A stretch of DNA of 64,000 bases from assembly GCA_902571925.1 (NCBI GenBank), contig CACGDW010000002.1:62001-126000 (forward strand), read 5' to 3'. Every line of letters starts with the position of its first letter. Position 1 is the first letter of the stretch. The translations under genes and the position numbers were made by a program. Origin of the DNA: an uncultured Pelagibacteraceae bacterium. GTDB taxonomy: Bacteria; Pseudomonadota; Alphaproteobacteria; Pelagibacterales; Pelagibacteraceae. Shown here piece by piece: positions 12,614-23,412 of this stretch. A model generated the notes under the pieces. That model was not told where the DNA came from and did not search any database. It saw only the letters and a program-made list of their open reading frames with translations.

Positions 12614-14418
12614 TGTAATTTATTTTTGTTATCAAATAGATCACTTAGTTGTGAAATCATAACATCCCCCAGCTCATTAACGTCTGTGATCTTGATTGCA
12701 CGATTATAGTACCTTGAAACATCATGACCTATACCAATAGCTAAAATTTCTATTTCAGTTTTATCTTCAATGAATCTTACCATTTTTTTTAAATGTTTTT
12801 CTAAATAATCCCCGGAATTTACAGATAAGGTTGAGTCGTCAACTGGCGCACCATCTGAAATAACCATAAGTATTTTTCTTTCTTCTTTTCTTTTCTTCAA
12901 TCTACTAAAAGCCCATGAAATAGCTTCACCATCTATATTCTCTTTTAATAACCCTTCTTTCAACATTAGCCCAAGATTATTTTTTGACTGTCTCCAATGA
13001 TTATCTGCTGATTTATAAATTATATGTCTTAAGTCATTAAGTCTCCCAGGTGTTTGTGGTTTTCCTTTTTTACTCCAATCTTCTCTGCTTTGACCACCTT
13101 TCCAATTCTTTGTAGTAAAACCTAGAATTTCAACTTTTACAGAACAACGCTCTAAAGTTCTTGAGAGAATATCTGCACAAATTGCAGCTATTGTTATGGG
13201 TCTTCCTCTCATGGATCCTGAATTATCAATTAATAAAGTTACTATTGTATCTTTAAAGTCTAAGTCCTTTTCTTTTTTGAAAGACAAAGAGTTATATGGA
13301 TCCATTATTATTCTTGGTAATTTTGAACTATCTAATAGGCCTTCTTCTAAATCAAATTCCCATGAGCGGTTTTGTTTAGCTAATAACTGTCTTTGTAATT
13401 TATTTGCAAGTTTAGTTATAATATCTTGAAACCCAATTAATTGTTGATCTAAAGTTTTTCTTAATTTTAAAGTTTCATCAGAGTTTTCTAAATTTTCAGC
13501 TTTGGTAATTTCATCAAATTGGTTAGTAAATATCTTGTAATCTAGATCTAAAGTATTAACTGTTTTTTTTTGAATTAATTGTTCTTCACCTTCTTTATCA
13601 AAGTCATTATCAGAAAATGGATCTTCTAATTTGTATTCATCAATATTATAATCAGCATCTAAACTTGTCTCAGTCTCTTTTTCGTCATTTTGATCTCTAT
13701 TGTCATCATTTTGGGAGTTTTGATCTTCTTTGGATTGATTATCTTGACCATCATTCTCATTTTCATTACTAGTTTCATCTTCATTTTCTGTCTGAAATAT
13801 ATCCATTTCTTGTAATATTTCTGAAAATTTAGAGGAATATTTATTTTGATCATTTAAATTGTCTTTCAAAAATTTAATATGGTGATCTATTGACTTATTA
13901 AAATCATTTTCCCAGAAACTTAACATTTTACTAGAAAGAGTATTTAATTTTAAATCATGAAAATTTTTAAGCATATATAATTCAAATGCCTCATTTACAC
14001 TAACGTCGTCTTTTGTTTTAAGCTGATTTTTTCTTTTTGTATTTATTATTTGATTATAGTTTTCTTTAAAATTTTTTTGGATTCCTTTTAACATTTTTCC
14101 ACCAAGACATTCACATCTTATTTTTTCCGCTATTGAATAAAGGGATTTACAAGATGAGTTATTTGGTAAATTTTTCCTATAAACTTCATCATTCATGAAC
14201 CTTTTTTTTAAAGCTGATGAGTCTGTTTCTGCTCTAGCTTTTATGAAGTCATTTTTAGTATGAAGTGTATCTAAATCTAAAAACTCAAATCTGTTAGAAT
14301 TTTGATCTTTTTTATTATCTTTATTTATTTTTAAATCATCTGAAATGACTTTAAAGGTTGAAGCTAGAGCTTGTCTTAGTTTCTCTTTTAAGCTTGCATC
14401 CTTATTATTATTACTCAT
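12610..14418 (-). CDS. cobT: cobaltochelatase CobT-like protein (acidic linker plus VWA domain)
   Basis: [73 protein letters not shown]; central acidic linker. Confidence 0.9.
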   Translation of the reverse strand: MSNNNKDASLKEKLRQALASTFKVISDDLKINKDNKKDQNSNRFEFLDLDTLHTKNDFIKARAETDSSALKKRFMNDEVYRKNLPNNSSCKSLYSIAEKIRCECLGGKMLKGIQKNFKENYNQIINTKRKNQLKTKDDVSVNEAFELYMLKNFHDLKLNTLSSKMLSFWENDFNKSIDHHIKFLKDNLNDQNKYSSKFSEILQEMDIFQTENEDETSNENENDGQDNQSKEDQNSQNDDNRDQNDEKETETSLDADYNIDEYKLEDPFSDNDFDKEGEEQLIQKKTVNTLDLDYKIFTNQFDEITKAENLENSDETLKLRKTLDQQLIGFQDIITKLANKLQRQLLAKQNRSWEFDLEEGLLDSSKLPRIIMDPYNSLSFKKEKDLDFKDTIVTLLIDNSGSMRGRPITIAAICADILSRTLERCSVKVEILGFTTKNWKGGQSREDWSKKGKPQTPGRLNDLRHIIYKSADNHWRQSKNNLGLMLKEGLLKENIDGEAISWAFSRLKKRKEERKILMVISDGAPVDDSTLSVNSGDYLEKHLKKMVRFIEDKTEIEILAIGIGHDVSRYYNRAIKITDVNELGDVMISQLSDLFDNKNKLH

Positions 14419-15393
14419 TTAGATTTGAATATTCACTAAAGATTCTGGCAGTTCATCTCCAAAACATCTTTGATAATATTCAGCAATTATATTTTTTTCA
14501 ACCTCATCACATTTATTTAAAAAAGTAACTCTAAAGGCATACCCAATATCTTTAAATATTTCAGAATTTTCTGCCCAATGAAGTACAGTTCTAGGACTCA
14601 TCACCGTAGAAATATCTCCAGCAATAAAACCCTTTCTAGTTAAAGTCGCAACTTTAATCATATTAGAAACTACTTCTTTTCCTTTTTGATTATTTAAACT
14701 TTTATTTTTTGATAAAATAATTTCCATCTCTTTATCTAAGCTAAGGTAATTTAAAGTAGTTACAATATTCCACCTATCCATCTGACCCTGATTGATTTGT
14801 TGAGTTCCATGATACAAGCCAGTCGTGTCACCTAAACCAATGGTATTTGAAGTAGCAAATAATCTAAAGAATTTATTTTGTTTAATAACTTTGTTTTTAT
14901 CAAGTAGAGTAAAATTACCTTCAGCTTCTAACACTCTTTGAATAACAAACATTACATCTGGTCTCCCAGCATCATATTCATCAAAAACTAAAGCAACTGG
15001 ATTTTGAATACACCAAGGTAGAATACCCTCATTAAATTGGGTAATTTGTTTTCCATCTTTTAATACTATTGCATCCTTACCAATTAAATCAATTCTACTA
15101 ACATGGCTATCAAGGTTAATTCTAATGCAAGGCCAGTTTAATCTAGCCGCTATTTGTTCAATGTGAGTTGATTTTCCAGTTCCATGGTATCCTTGTACAA
15201 GTACTCTTTTATTAAAAGCAAAACCAGAAATAATTGCAATAGTTGTATCTTTGTCAAATTTATAATTTTTGTCAATCTCAGGAACATGCTCACTTTTTTT
15301 AGAGAAAGCCTCAACCTCCATTTTAGAATCAAATCCAAAAGTTTGCTTTAAAGAAACTTTAATATCTGGCTGCATGTTTAAATTAGGTATCAA
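14419..15393 (-). CDS. cobS: cobaltochelatase CobS-like AAA+ ATPase
   Basis: [102 protein letters not shown]. Confidence 0.93.
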   Translation of the reverse strand: MIPNLNMQPDIKVSLKQTFGFDSKMEVEAFSKKSEHVPEIDKNYKFDKDTTIAIISGFAFNKRVLVQGYHGTGKSTHIEQIAARLNWPCIRINLDSHVSRIDLIGKDAIVLKDGKQITQFNEGILPWCIQNPVALVFDEYDAGRPDVMFVIQRVLEAEGNFTLLDKNKVIKQNKFFRLFATSNTIGLGDTTGLYHGTQQINQGQMDRWNIVTTLNYLSLDKEMEIILSKNKSLNNQKGKEVVSNMIKVATLTRKGFIAGDISTVMSPRTVLHWAENSEIFKDIGYAFRVTFLNKCDEVEKNIIAEYYQRCFGDELPESLVNIQI

Positions 15394-15910
15394 CTTTTTC
15401 TCTATATGTATTTTTTAATTGTGTATAAGCTAAAGTTATTAACTTAAGTTTTTCTTCGTATTTTTTATTTCCAGAATTCATATCAGGGTGAAATTTTTTG
15501 ACAAGTATTTTGAATTTTTCTTGAATTTTTTGCCACTTTAAACCCACTGAAACTCCTAAAATACCAAAGGCTTTTATATCTTTATGGTCAAATTTAAATT
15601 GACGCATATGATTAAAGTTACTTCTAAATTTCTCATTATCTAATTCATCCTTGAGAGTGTTATTCCATAAAATTTTAAAAAAATTATCTGAAGAACTAAA
15701 GCTTTGAGTTGGTTTATGCCAAATCATATCAGATTTTAGAAAATCGATAACTTGACTGTCATTCATACCAGAAAAATAATTCCAATTTTTATTAAACTCC
15801 TTTACATGTTCTAAGCATAATAATCTAAATTTTTTACTGTTATCTTTTTCTATAGGGGCTTTATATTCACCAATTTTTGAACAATTATTCCAGTCACAAA
15901 TATTTTTCAT
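15383..15910 (-). CDS. J-domain (DnaJ-like) protein
   Basis: Likely start [20 protein letters not shown]-terminal J domain [52 protein letters not shown] (HPD). Confidence 0.85.
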   Translation of the reverse strand: MKNICDWNNCSKIGEYKAPIEKDNSKKFRLLCLEHVKEFNKNWNYFSGMNDSQVIDFLKSDMIWHKPTQSFSSSDNFFKILWNNTLKDELDNEKFRSNFNHMRQFKFDHKDIKAFGILGVSVGLKWQKIQEKFKILVKKFHPDMNSGNKKYEEKLKLITLAYTQLKNTYREKVDT

Positions 15911-15929
15911 GATATAATAGATATCATTT

Positions 15930-16190
15930 ATGGATATAATTGAATTAATTGCAATTGTTAAAAAAAAAATTAAATCCAAAATTTCAGTCGAGGATATTGA
16001 AATTGAGGATAAATCTTTTCTACATAAAAACCACAGTGGAAACCAACCTGATAAATTTCACCTAAAAATCAAAATCAAATCTAAAGAATTAAAAAAAATG
16101 GGAAGAATTGATAGTAACAAAAGAATATATGGTATTTTAAATGAAGAAATGAAACATTCTATTCATTCATTACAAATATTAATTTGTTAA
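15930..16190 (+). CDS. BolA family protein
   Basis: VEDIEIEDKSFLHKNHSGN...FHLKIKIKSKELKKMGRIDSNKRIYGILNEEMKHSIHSLQI. Confidence 0.88.
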   Translation: MDIIELIAIVKKKIKSKISVEDIEIEDKSFLHKNHSGNQPDKFHLKIKIKSKELKKMGRIDSNKRIYGILNEEMKHSIHSLQILIC

Positions 16191-17285
16191 TTCCTTTTTA
16201 AGAAATAATTTTAAAACACTCTTTTTGTAAGTTTTATTAATCATTGGATTACCGATTTTTTTTAATAAAACTAAGTTTATCTTTTCTGAATTATTTTTTT
16301 TATCCTTAATCATAAATGTCAAAATTTTATTCAGGTGTTTTAGTGAAAAATATTTTTTTATGTTGTAGGGCAAATTAGAATTTTCAATATGTTCTTTTAT
16401 TGAGAAATATTCATCTCTTCCTAGAAATTTATTATAATAACTAAATTTTAAGGCAGTAAAAATTCCTAATATTACTGCCTCACCATGATTTAATTTTTTT
16501 GAATAATTAAGAGAAGCTTCATATGCGTGTGCAAACGTATGACCAAAATTAAGAATTTTTCTCAAATTTTTTTCTTTTTCATCTTTTTCAACTACTTTTT
16601 TTTTTATTTTACAACTTTCAATTATAGATTTTTCTATAAAGGGAGATCTTAAATTTAAAATATTGGACAACTCTTTTTTTAAAAATTTAAAAAATCTTTT
16701 ATCAGAAATTAATGAATGTTTTAAAATTTCTCCATAACCACAAATTATTTCTCTAACATGGAGAGAATTTAAGAAATTAATATCTGCAATTACTAATTTT
16801 GGTTGGTAAAAAGCTCCAACAAGATTTTTACCAAACTTTGTGTTTACTCCAGTTTTTCCTCCTATTGAGGAGTCCACTTGAGCCAAAAGAGTTGTTGGAA
16901 TATTAATGAATTGTAGTCCTCTTTTAAACTGGCTGGCGGCAAAACCACTTATATCTCCCGTAATACCCCCACCAATCGCAAACAAACAGTCTTGTCTAGA
17001 AAAATTTTTTTCGAGTAAAACTTTAAGAATATTATTTGTTGTATTTAAATTTTTATTTTTTTCATTTGCCTTAAGAGAATATGTGAATATCTTTTTATTT
17101 TTAATTGAGTTCCTTATCTTTTTAATCATTGTATAGGGGACATTTCTGTCAATTACTAAAAGGCATTTTTCAAACTTAATAGAATTATTATTTAAAATTT
17201 TAGGCAGTTTTGATACTAAGTTTGAACCTATAAATATTGGATACTTTTGGTCTATAGTTTTAATTATTAATTTTGCTTCTTTCAT
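16179..17285 (-). CDS. aroB: 3-dehydroquinate synthase
   Basis: AIGGGITGDISGFAASQFKRGLQFINIPTTLLAQVDSSIGGKTGVNTKFGKNLVGAFYQPKLV; NFGHTFAHAYE. Confidence 0.96.
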   Translation of the reverse strand: MKEAKLIIKTIDQKYPIFIGSNLVSKLPKILNNNSIKFEKCLLVIDRNVPYTMIKKIRNSIKNKKIFTYSLKANEKNKNLNTTNNILKVLLEKNFSRQDCLFAIGGGITGDISGFAASQFKRGLQFINIPTTLLAQVDSSIGGKTGVNTKFGKNLVGAFYQPKLVIADINFLNSLHVREIICGYGEILKHSLISDKRFFKFLKKELSNILNLRSPFIEKSIIESCKIKKKVVEKDEKEKNLRKILNFGHTFAHAYEASLNYSKKLNHGEAVILGIFTALKFSYYNKFLGRDEYFSIKEHIENSNLPYNIKKYFSLKHLNKILTFMIKDKKNNSEKINLVLLKKIGNPMINKTYKKSVLKLFLKKELTN

Positions 17286-17784
17286 AAATGTTTATAATTT
17301 TGTTGACTATTTCAGTTTTTGTAAGGTTGTCACAGTCAACCTTATACAATGCTTTTGCGTAAAAGTTAGCACGTTTTTTTATTATTTTGACTAATTCATT
17401 TTTTGTTGAATTAGATGCAATAGGTCTTTTTTTACTGCTGATTATTCTTTTTATTAATATTTGACTATCTAAATTTAACCAAAAAGAAAAATGATTAATC
17501 AAGATCTCTTTTCTAATTTTGCTATTCATAAAAGCTCCACCACCTAACGCAATAACCACCCCTCTTTTTTTTAATATATTGAGGGTGATTTTTTCCTCTA
17601 GTTCTCTAAAAAATTTTTCTCCTTTTTCTTTAAATATTAAAGAAATTTTCATGCCTTGATCTTTTTCTATGTAATTATCGACATCAAAAAAATCTAAATT
17701 TAATTTTTTAGAAAATAGTGTTCCAATGGAAGTCTTTCCAGAACCCATCATACCTAAAAAAACAATATTTTTCCCAGATTTCAT
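17260..17784 (-). CDS. aroK: shikimate kinase
   Basis: NIVFLGMMGSGKTSIGTLFSKKLNLDFFDVDNYIE, GVVIALGGGAFMN. Likely start MKSGKNIVF at 17784; the track start at 17847 is probably too far upstream. Confidence 0.92.
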   Translation of the reverse strand: MKSGKNIVFLGMMGSGKTSIGTLFSKKLNLDFFDVDNYIEKDQGMKISLIFKEKGEKFFRELEEKITLNILKKRGVVIALGGGAFMNSKIRKEILINHFSFWLNLDSQILIKRIISSKKRPIASNSTKNELVKIIKKRANFYAKALYKVDCDNLTKTEIVNKIINIYERSKINN

Positions 17785-17841
17785 AATTTTCTTTATTGAA
17801 AAAACACAAATATGTCTTAATTTGAAATTAACTAAATTTAT

Positions 17842-18021
17842 ATGCAATTTATAAAAAAAACAAGTTCGAGTACAAGTATTACTAGATTAATTATAAAATT
17901 ATCTTTATTTTTGTTTATATGTCTAGGTATAGTTTTTTTACTTAATAAAATTGACTTCCCAGCACCAACAAAAGAAATAGAAAAAATAATTTCTAATGAA
18001 AATTTCAAAGTTATTAAATAA
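17842..18021 (+). CDS. small single-TM protein, 59 aa (not in ORF track)
   Basis: ATG..TAA: MQFIKKTSSSTSITRLIIKLSLFLFICLGIVFLLNKIDFPAPTKEIEKIISNENFKVIK; one hydrophobic helix; overlaps the next CDS by 26 nt. Confidence 0.6.
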   Translation: MQFIKKTSSSTSITRLIIKLSLFLFICLGIVFLLNKIDFPAPTKEIEKIISNENFKVIK

Positions 18022-19768
18022 AAAATATTTTTTAATCATAATAAGTTTATTAATAGGACTAAATTCTTTTGCAGATGAAAAGCCGGTTGATATTTGGAAT
18101 ATTGAAAAAAAAAAAATAGAAGATGATTTAAATACAAACTCTATTTCATCTGAAAGCGAGAGAGTAATAGAGAATAATAATAAGCCCAGCATATATAATA
18201 TGCAGTCCCAAAAGCAGGCTGATCTTATAAAACTAGAGAAGAATTTATCAAAAGAAGAAATAAAAATAATAGGCTTATATGATCCAGAGGACTATGGATT
18301 AAATTTGAATATGTGGACCAATTCGGACGGAGATCAATTAAGGACTATTTTTTCAAAAATTGATAAAATAAAACTTTCTAGAGATGCTGCAGAAATTTTG
18401 AATATATCTTTGCTAACAAACGCATATCAGCCGGATAAAAACATGACTGAGAAAGAATTTTTAAAAATTAAATCTGATTGGTTAATTAAAAATTCTGATC
18501 TAAAATTAATTGAGGAATATTTAATTAAAAATCAAATTTTTAATTTGCATCCAGAATTATCTAAATTTTTGCTGGATGAATATTTATCAAATTTTGATTT
18601 AAAAAAATCTTGTGAAATTTTGTCTAAAAACTTAAAACCTATTAATGATGATTATCTCACAAAATTTCAAATATATTGTTTAATAGATTCTGGTAAAAAA
18701 GAGGAAGCGCAAGTAATCTTTGATTTAAAAAAAGAATTAGGATTTAAAAATAAGTACTTTGAAAATAAAATTAATTATCTATTGGGATATATTTCAACAA
18801 CTAGCAGAGAGATATCAGAAAAATCTATACTTGATTTTCATTTAGCTCATAAAACGAATACAGATTTTAGTTTTGAACCCACTAACACTACAGATAAGAT
18901 AATTTGGAAATATCTATCTTCTGCTAACTTACTTAATTCATTTAAAGAAATTGAAATTTCTGAATTAGAGAAAATTTCGACTATTGAAAAAGCTGTACAC
19001 AATAAAAATTATCCAGAAAAAGATTTATTTGAACTTTATAAAAGATTTCAATTTAATATTAATCAACTTTTAAACGCTAATGCAGCTTACAAATCTTTAT
19101 CTAGCATTGAGGCTAGAGCTTTAATATATCAGAAAATACTACTAGAGTCAGAGTTAGAGGAAAGGTTAAAATTATTAAAAATTTTAAAAAATTCATTTAA
19201 GAAAGATAATATTGAAAAGGCTTTTGACGAAGAATTGAAAATTTTTTTAAATAATATGGATCCTTCAGACATTCCTGACAATTTATATAGCTTTTATTAC
19301 TCGAATATTAAAATTGAAAAAACAAAAGATAAAAAAATAAAATTTAATAACGATATTATGTCTCAATCTAAACTATTGAATTATTTCAATGGTGATTATT
19401 CAGAGTCAAAGATTAACAAAGAGGTAAATAATTTCCTTAAAAAAATAAAAAAAAATAAGAAATATTTCTTTTCTAAAAAAGATATAATATTTTTAGAGTC
19501 ACTCAAATATGATGGGATTGAAATTGAAAAAAAATATAACGAACTTTATAAGATAGATGTTTCTGAAATACCTACTGATATAAAAGTAATGATTAATAAT
19601 GATGAAAAAGGAGCAGCATTATTAAGATTAGTAGAAGTAATTGGTCAGGATGAGCTAGAAAGAATTGATGACGATACATTATATTTTATTATCACTACAT
19701 TAAATCAATTGGACATTAATTTTATAAGAAATAAGATTTTACTTAAAGTTCTTCCTTTAAAAGTCTAA
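17996..19768 (+). CDS. uncharacterised secreted/periplasmic protein (590 aa)
   Basis: Signal-peptide-like MKISKLLNKKYFLIIISLLIGLNSFADEKPVD; long helical body, no recognised domain. Confidence 0.75.
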   Translation: MKISKLLNKKYFLIIISLLIGLNSFADEKPVDIWNIEKKKIEDDLNTNSISSESERVIENNNKPSIYNMQSQKQADLIKLEKNLSKEEIKIIGLYDPEDYGLNLNMWTNSDGDQLRTIFSKIDKIKLSRDAAEILNISLLTNAYQPDKNMTEKEFLKIKSDWLIKNSDLKLIEEYLIKNQIFNLHPELSKFLLDEYLSNFDLKKSCEILSKNLKPINDDYLTKFQIYCLIDSGKKEEAQVIFDLKKELGFKNKYFENKINYLLGYISTTSREISEKSILDFHLAHKTNTDFSFEPTNTTDKIIWKYLSSANLLNSFKEIEISELEKISTIEKAVHNKNYPEKDLFELYKRFQFNINQLLNANAAYKSLSSIEARALIYQKILLESELEERLKLLKILKNSFKKDNIEKAFDEELKIFLNNMDPSDIPDNLYSFYYSNIKIEKTKDKKIKFNNDIMSQSKLLNYFNGDYSESKINKEVNNFLKKIKKNKKYFFSKKDIIFLESLKYDGIEIEKKYNELYKIDVSEIPTDIKVMINNDEKGAALLRLVEVIGQDELERIDDDTLYFIITTLNQLDINFIRNKILLKVLPLKV

Positions 19769-19791
19769 AAATTAGTTTATTTATTTAATGG

Positions 19792-20316
19792 ATGACTATA
19801 AAAGATATCATTACAGTACCTGATGAAACTTTAAAAAAAATTTCTGAACCTATTGAAAAAGTTGGAGTAAATGAGACAAAACTTATAAATGATTTATTCG
19901 AAACAATGTACAAATCAAAAGGTATTGGATTGGCCGCAGTACAAGTAGGTATATTAAAAAGAATTTTAGTAATAGATGTATCAAATCAAGATAAGAAAAA
20001 TGAACCTATGACATTTATAAATCCAGTTATTAAAAAGGTAAGTGAAGAAACATCCATTTATGAGGAAGGTTGCTTATCTATTCCCGACACTTTTATTGAA
20101 ATCGAAAGACCTAAAATTTGTGAGATCGAATTTATTGATATAAAGGGTAGAATTCAAAATTTAAAATGTGACGGACTATTGTCAACTTGTCTTCAGCATG
20201 AAATAAATCATTTAGACGGAAAATTAATAATTGATCATTTGTCTAAACTGAAAAGAGATTTAATTATCAAAAAAATTTCGAAATTAAGAAAAAGTCCAGA
20301 TAGAATAATAGTATAA
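19792..20316 (+). CDS. def: peptide deformylase
   Basis: GIGLAAVQVGILKRI, EEGCLSIP, LQHEINHLDGKLIIDHL. Confidence 0.95.
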   Translation: MTIKDIITVPDETLKKISEPIEKVGVNETKLINDLFETMYKSKGIGLAAVQVGILKRILVIDVSNQDKKNEPMTFINPVIKKVSEETSIYEEGCLSIPDTFIEIERPKICEIEFIDIKGRIQNLKCDGLLSTCLQHEINHLDGKLIIDHLSKLKRDLIIKKISKLRKSPDRIIV

Positions 20317-20317
20317 G

Positions 20318-21250
20318 ATGTCTAAAAAGATTATTTTTATGGGTACCCCAATATTCGCAGTACCAGTTTTAAAGTCTTTATGTCAAAATGGTTTTACAAT
20401 TCCAGTCGTTTACACACAACCTCCGCAAAAATCCCATCGTGGTCAAAAAATTAATAAATCTCCAATTCAGTTTATTTCTGAAACATTAAACATATATTTT
20501 AGATGTCCAGAAAATTTGAATAAAAATAACGAAGAGTATGAATTTATAAAAAGTTTAAATGCTGATCTCGCAATTGTAGTTGCTTATGGACAGATAATTC
20601 CTAAAGAATATTTAAATTTAACTAAAAAAGGGTTCATAAATATTCATGGATCCATACTTCCTAAATGGAGAGGAGCAGCACCAATTCAAAGATCAATTAT
20701 GAATTTAGACAATGAAACAGGAATAAGTATTATGAAAATGAATGAAAAATTAGATAGTGGACCAGTTAGCAATACTTATAAAATCAAATTAAATCAAAAT
20801 TTTAATGCTAGGGAAATTTCTGAAAAGTTAGCATTATTAGCTGCTGATAAAATATTAGAAAATGTTAATGATATATTAAAAGATAATGCCAAATTTATTA
20901 AACAAGATGAATCAAAAGCTTCTTACGCAAAAAAGATTGATAAAATGGAGGGAAAAATTAATTGGAATGATAAAGCATCAAATATATTAGGAAAAATTAA
21001 TGGTTTATTTCCGAACCCTGGAGCTTTTTTTAATTTTGATGGTGAAAGATATAAAATATTGAGAGCAGTGATTGGAAATGGCTCAGGTAAAGCAGGCATG
21101 GTCTTATCAGACCAATTAGAAATTGCTTGTACCAATAACCAATCTATAAAGATTCTTCAAATTCAGAGGCAAGGAAAAAACGCTCAAAAAATTGATGAAT
21201 TTATGCGTGGATCGAATATTAAAAAAGGGTCATTAATATCTAATGCCTAG
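20318..21250 (+). CDS. fmt: methionyl-tRNA formyltransferase
   Basis: IIFMGTPIFAVPVLKSL, VVAYGQIIPKEYL, NIHGSILPKWRGAAPIQRSIMN. Confidence 0.96.
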   Translation: MSKKIIFMGTPIFAVPVLKSLCQNGFTIPVVYTQPPQKSHRGQKINKSPIQFISETLNIYFRCPENLNKNNEEYEFIKSLNADLAIVVAYGQIIPKEYLNLTKKGFINIHGSILPKWRGAAPIQRSIMNLDNETGISIMKMNEKLDSGPVSNTYKIKLNQNFNAREISEKLALLAADKILENVNDILKDNAKFIKQDESKASYAKKIDKMEGKINWNDKASNILGKINGLFPNPGAFFNFDGERYKILRAVIGNGSGKAGMVLSDQLEIACTNNQSIKILQIQRQGKNAQKIDEFMRGSNIKKGSLISNA

Positions 21251-21983
21251 ATACCAAATATTAATAGAATATGCTGGAAGTAATTTTAGAGGTTGGCAGG
21301 TTCAAAAAAAAGGTAAAACAGTTCAAGGTTTGATCCAAGAAAAAATTTCAAAACTTTTAAAAAAAAAGATATTAATATATGGAGCTGGAAGACTTGATAG
21401 TGGAGTTCATGCTATAGAACAATCAGCTCACTTTGATCATAATATTGAAATAAAAAAAAAAGATAAATTTATTAAATCTTTAAATCATTTTTTGAGAAAA
21501 GAAAATGTTACAATCCTGGCAATAAAAAAAAAGAACATTAATTTTCATGCAAGATTTTCTGCTAAATTAAGAATTTACAATTATATCATTATTAATCGTT
21601 TAAGTGAGCCTGCTTTAGAAAAGAATAGATGCTGGCATATTATCAAGAAACTCAACTTACATATAATGAAAAAAGGTGCTAAAAAATTAATTGGAACTAA
21701 TGATTTTTCTACTTTTAGGGCTTCAAGCTGTAGAGCAAAAAGTCCCATAAAGACTATGAAGTTAGTTAAAATAAAGTCTTTAAAAAATAGAATTGAAATA
21801 GAATTTAGGTCTCAATCATTTTTGCAACATCAAGTGCGTTCTATGGTTGGATGCTTAAAGTATTTAGGTGAAAAAAAATGGTCTTTAAAAAGATTTGAGA
21901 GTGTTATGAAGTCAAGACAAAGATCTTTATGTGCTCCATTAGCTCCACCAGAAGGACTTTATTTATCAAAAATTATTTATTAG
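21243..21983 (+). CDS. truA: tRNA pseudouridine synthase A
   Basis: RYQILIEYAGSNFRGWQVQKKGKTVQGLIQ, GAGRLDSGVHAIEQSAHF, FLQHQVRSMVGCL. Confidence 0.95.
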   Translation: MPRYQILIEYAGSNFRGWQVQKKGKTVQGLIQEKISKLLKKKILIYGAGRLDSGVHAIEQSAHFDHNIEIKKKDKFIKSLNHFLRKENVTILAIKKKNINFHARFSAKLRIYNYIIINRLSEPALEKNRCWHIIKKLNLHIMKKGAKKLIGTNDFSTFRASSCRAKSPIKTMKLVKIKSLKNRIEIEFRSQSFLQHQVRSMVGCLKYLGEKKWSLKRFESVMKSRQRSLCAPLAPPEGLYLSKIIY

Positions 21984-22452
21984 TTCTTTTGTTACTCATG
22001 GCAAATTTTTTATGAATTCGCCACCTAGACTCTTCCCTTACTATATACCCACAGCAATTTTTAGCTCGACATTTACAAGGAAATTGTCTGTAGTCTTTAT
22101 CAAAACCAAATCCATAATCACAAGTAAACTCTTCCCCTTTTTTTATATCCTTTATAGCCTTTATCCATATCTTTAAACCTTTACCATCGTATTGAGAATT
22201 AGGATCACAACTATGATTTATTAGTCCTGCTGTATTCCAGGCAAAGTCCCCATCAAGTGTATATTTCTTATTTAAAGTAAATAAATATATTGGTTTATCG
22301 TTATTATATTTATCAGACTCGTCAACTTGTTTATTTGTAATTATTTTTCCTATATAATTAATAATTTTTGTTCCTTCTTTGATATCTTTTGTTGCATAAA
22401 GACCTCGACCCTTATTATCAATTTTAGACTTTTTAATTCTGTATAATTTCAT
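21973..22452 (-). CDS. SET domain-containing protein
   Basis: KSKIDNKGRGLYATKDIKEGTKIINYIGK, GLINHSCDPNSQY, EEFTCDYGF, post-SET-like CKCRAKNCCGYI. Confidence 0.87.
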   Translation of the reverse strand: MKLYRIKKSKIDNKGRGLYATKDIKEGTKIINYIGKIITNKQVDESDKYNNDKPIYLFTLNKKYTLDGDFAWNTAGLINHSCDPNSQYDGKGLKIWIKAIKDIKKGEEFTCDYGFGFDKDYRQFPCKCRAKNCCGYIVREESRWRIHKKFAMSNKRTNK

Positions 22453-22482
22453 GTGGATTATTTATAATTAACTAGATGTTTA

Positions 22483-23412
22483 TCAATTAAATTCTAACAA
22501 TGCATCAACGTGTCTCTTAGTACTATCCTGAAGTGCTTGTAGATCATATCCACCCTCAAGAATAGAAATCACTTTACCATTACAAAAATTTTTAGAGGCC
22601 TCCAGTATTCTTTTTGTGATAGTATAAAAATCCTCTGTTTCAAGTTGAAATTGTGCAAGTGGATCTCTTACATGAGAGTCAAAACCAGCACTAACAAGAA
22701 CAAATTCTGGTTTAAATTCTTTAAGCTTTTTTAAAGCATGTTCAAAAGCACTCAAGTACTCTTCTGAATTTGTACCAGCTGGCAAGGGTATATTAAGAAT
22801 ATTATTAAACTTTCCCTTTTCATATTCAGCACCAGATCCTGGATAATAAGGGTATTGATGTGTTGATATAAATAAAACGTTTTCATTTTCGTAGAATATG
22901 TCTTGTGTTCCATTTCCATGATGAACATCAAAGTCTACTATAGCAACTTTCTTATATTTGTACTTATTTAATAAATACTTTGCACCAATCGCAATATTAT
23001 TTAAAATACAGAAACCGGCTGCTTTATTTTGATTACAATGATGACCCGGAGGGCGAACATTGCAGAAGGCATTTTTAAATTCTTTATTTTGAACACCATC
23101 TATCGCTGTGATAATTGATGCTGCTGCATCGAATGTTGCATTTTTACTTCCTGGTGAAATAATCGTATCACCATCTAGTGAAGAAAAACCTTTAGTTGGA
23201 ATAGAATTTTTTATCAAATTAATATATTTAGTATCATGAACATCTTTAATTATTTCATCAGAGATGATTGATGGTTTTTTCCATAAAATATTTTTATTAT
23301 TAAATTTCTTTAAGTTTTCAATAATTACAGTAACTCTAGCTATTTGTTCGGGGTGTCCAGGTCCTGTATCATGATTTTGGAAAGTATCAGAGCTTATTAG
23401 TCCAGTTTTCAC
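22483..23412 (-). CDS. histone deacetylase family protein (class II HDAC/acetylpolyamine amidohydrolase-like)
   Basis: HPEQIARV, VRPPGHHCNQNKAAGFCILNNIAIGAKYLL, VAIVDFDVHHGNGTQDIFY, SAGFDSHVRDPLAQ, EGGYDLQAL. Confidence 0.92.
   Translation of the reverse strand: MKTGLISSDTFQNHDTGPGHPEQIARVTVIIENLKKFNNKNILWKKPSIISDEIIKDVHDTKYINLIKNSIPTKGFSSLDGDTIISPGSKNATFDAAASIITAIDGVQNKEFKNAFCNVRPPGHHCNQNKAAGFCILNNIAIGAKYLLNKYKYKKVAIVDFDVHHGNGTQDIFYENENVLFISTHQYPYYPGSGAEYEKGKFNNILNIPLPAGTNSEEYLSAFEHALKKLKEFKPEFVLVSAGFDSHVRDPLAQFQLETEDFYTITKRILEASKNFCNGKVISILEGGYDLQALQDSTKRHVDALLEFN

Noticed and set aside
13659-13853. Minus-strand 64-aa Met/Lys-rich ORF
   Set aside because: Alternative frame of the low-complexity acidic linker of cobT; composition artefact.
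17938-18192. Minus-strand 84-aa hydrophobic ORF
   Set aside because: Antisense to the small TM ORF and the signal peptide of the 590-aa protein; hydrophobicity mirrors the AT-rich sense strand.
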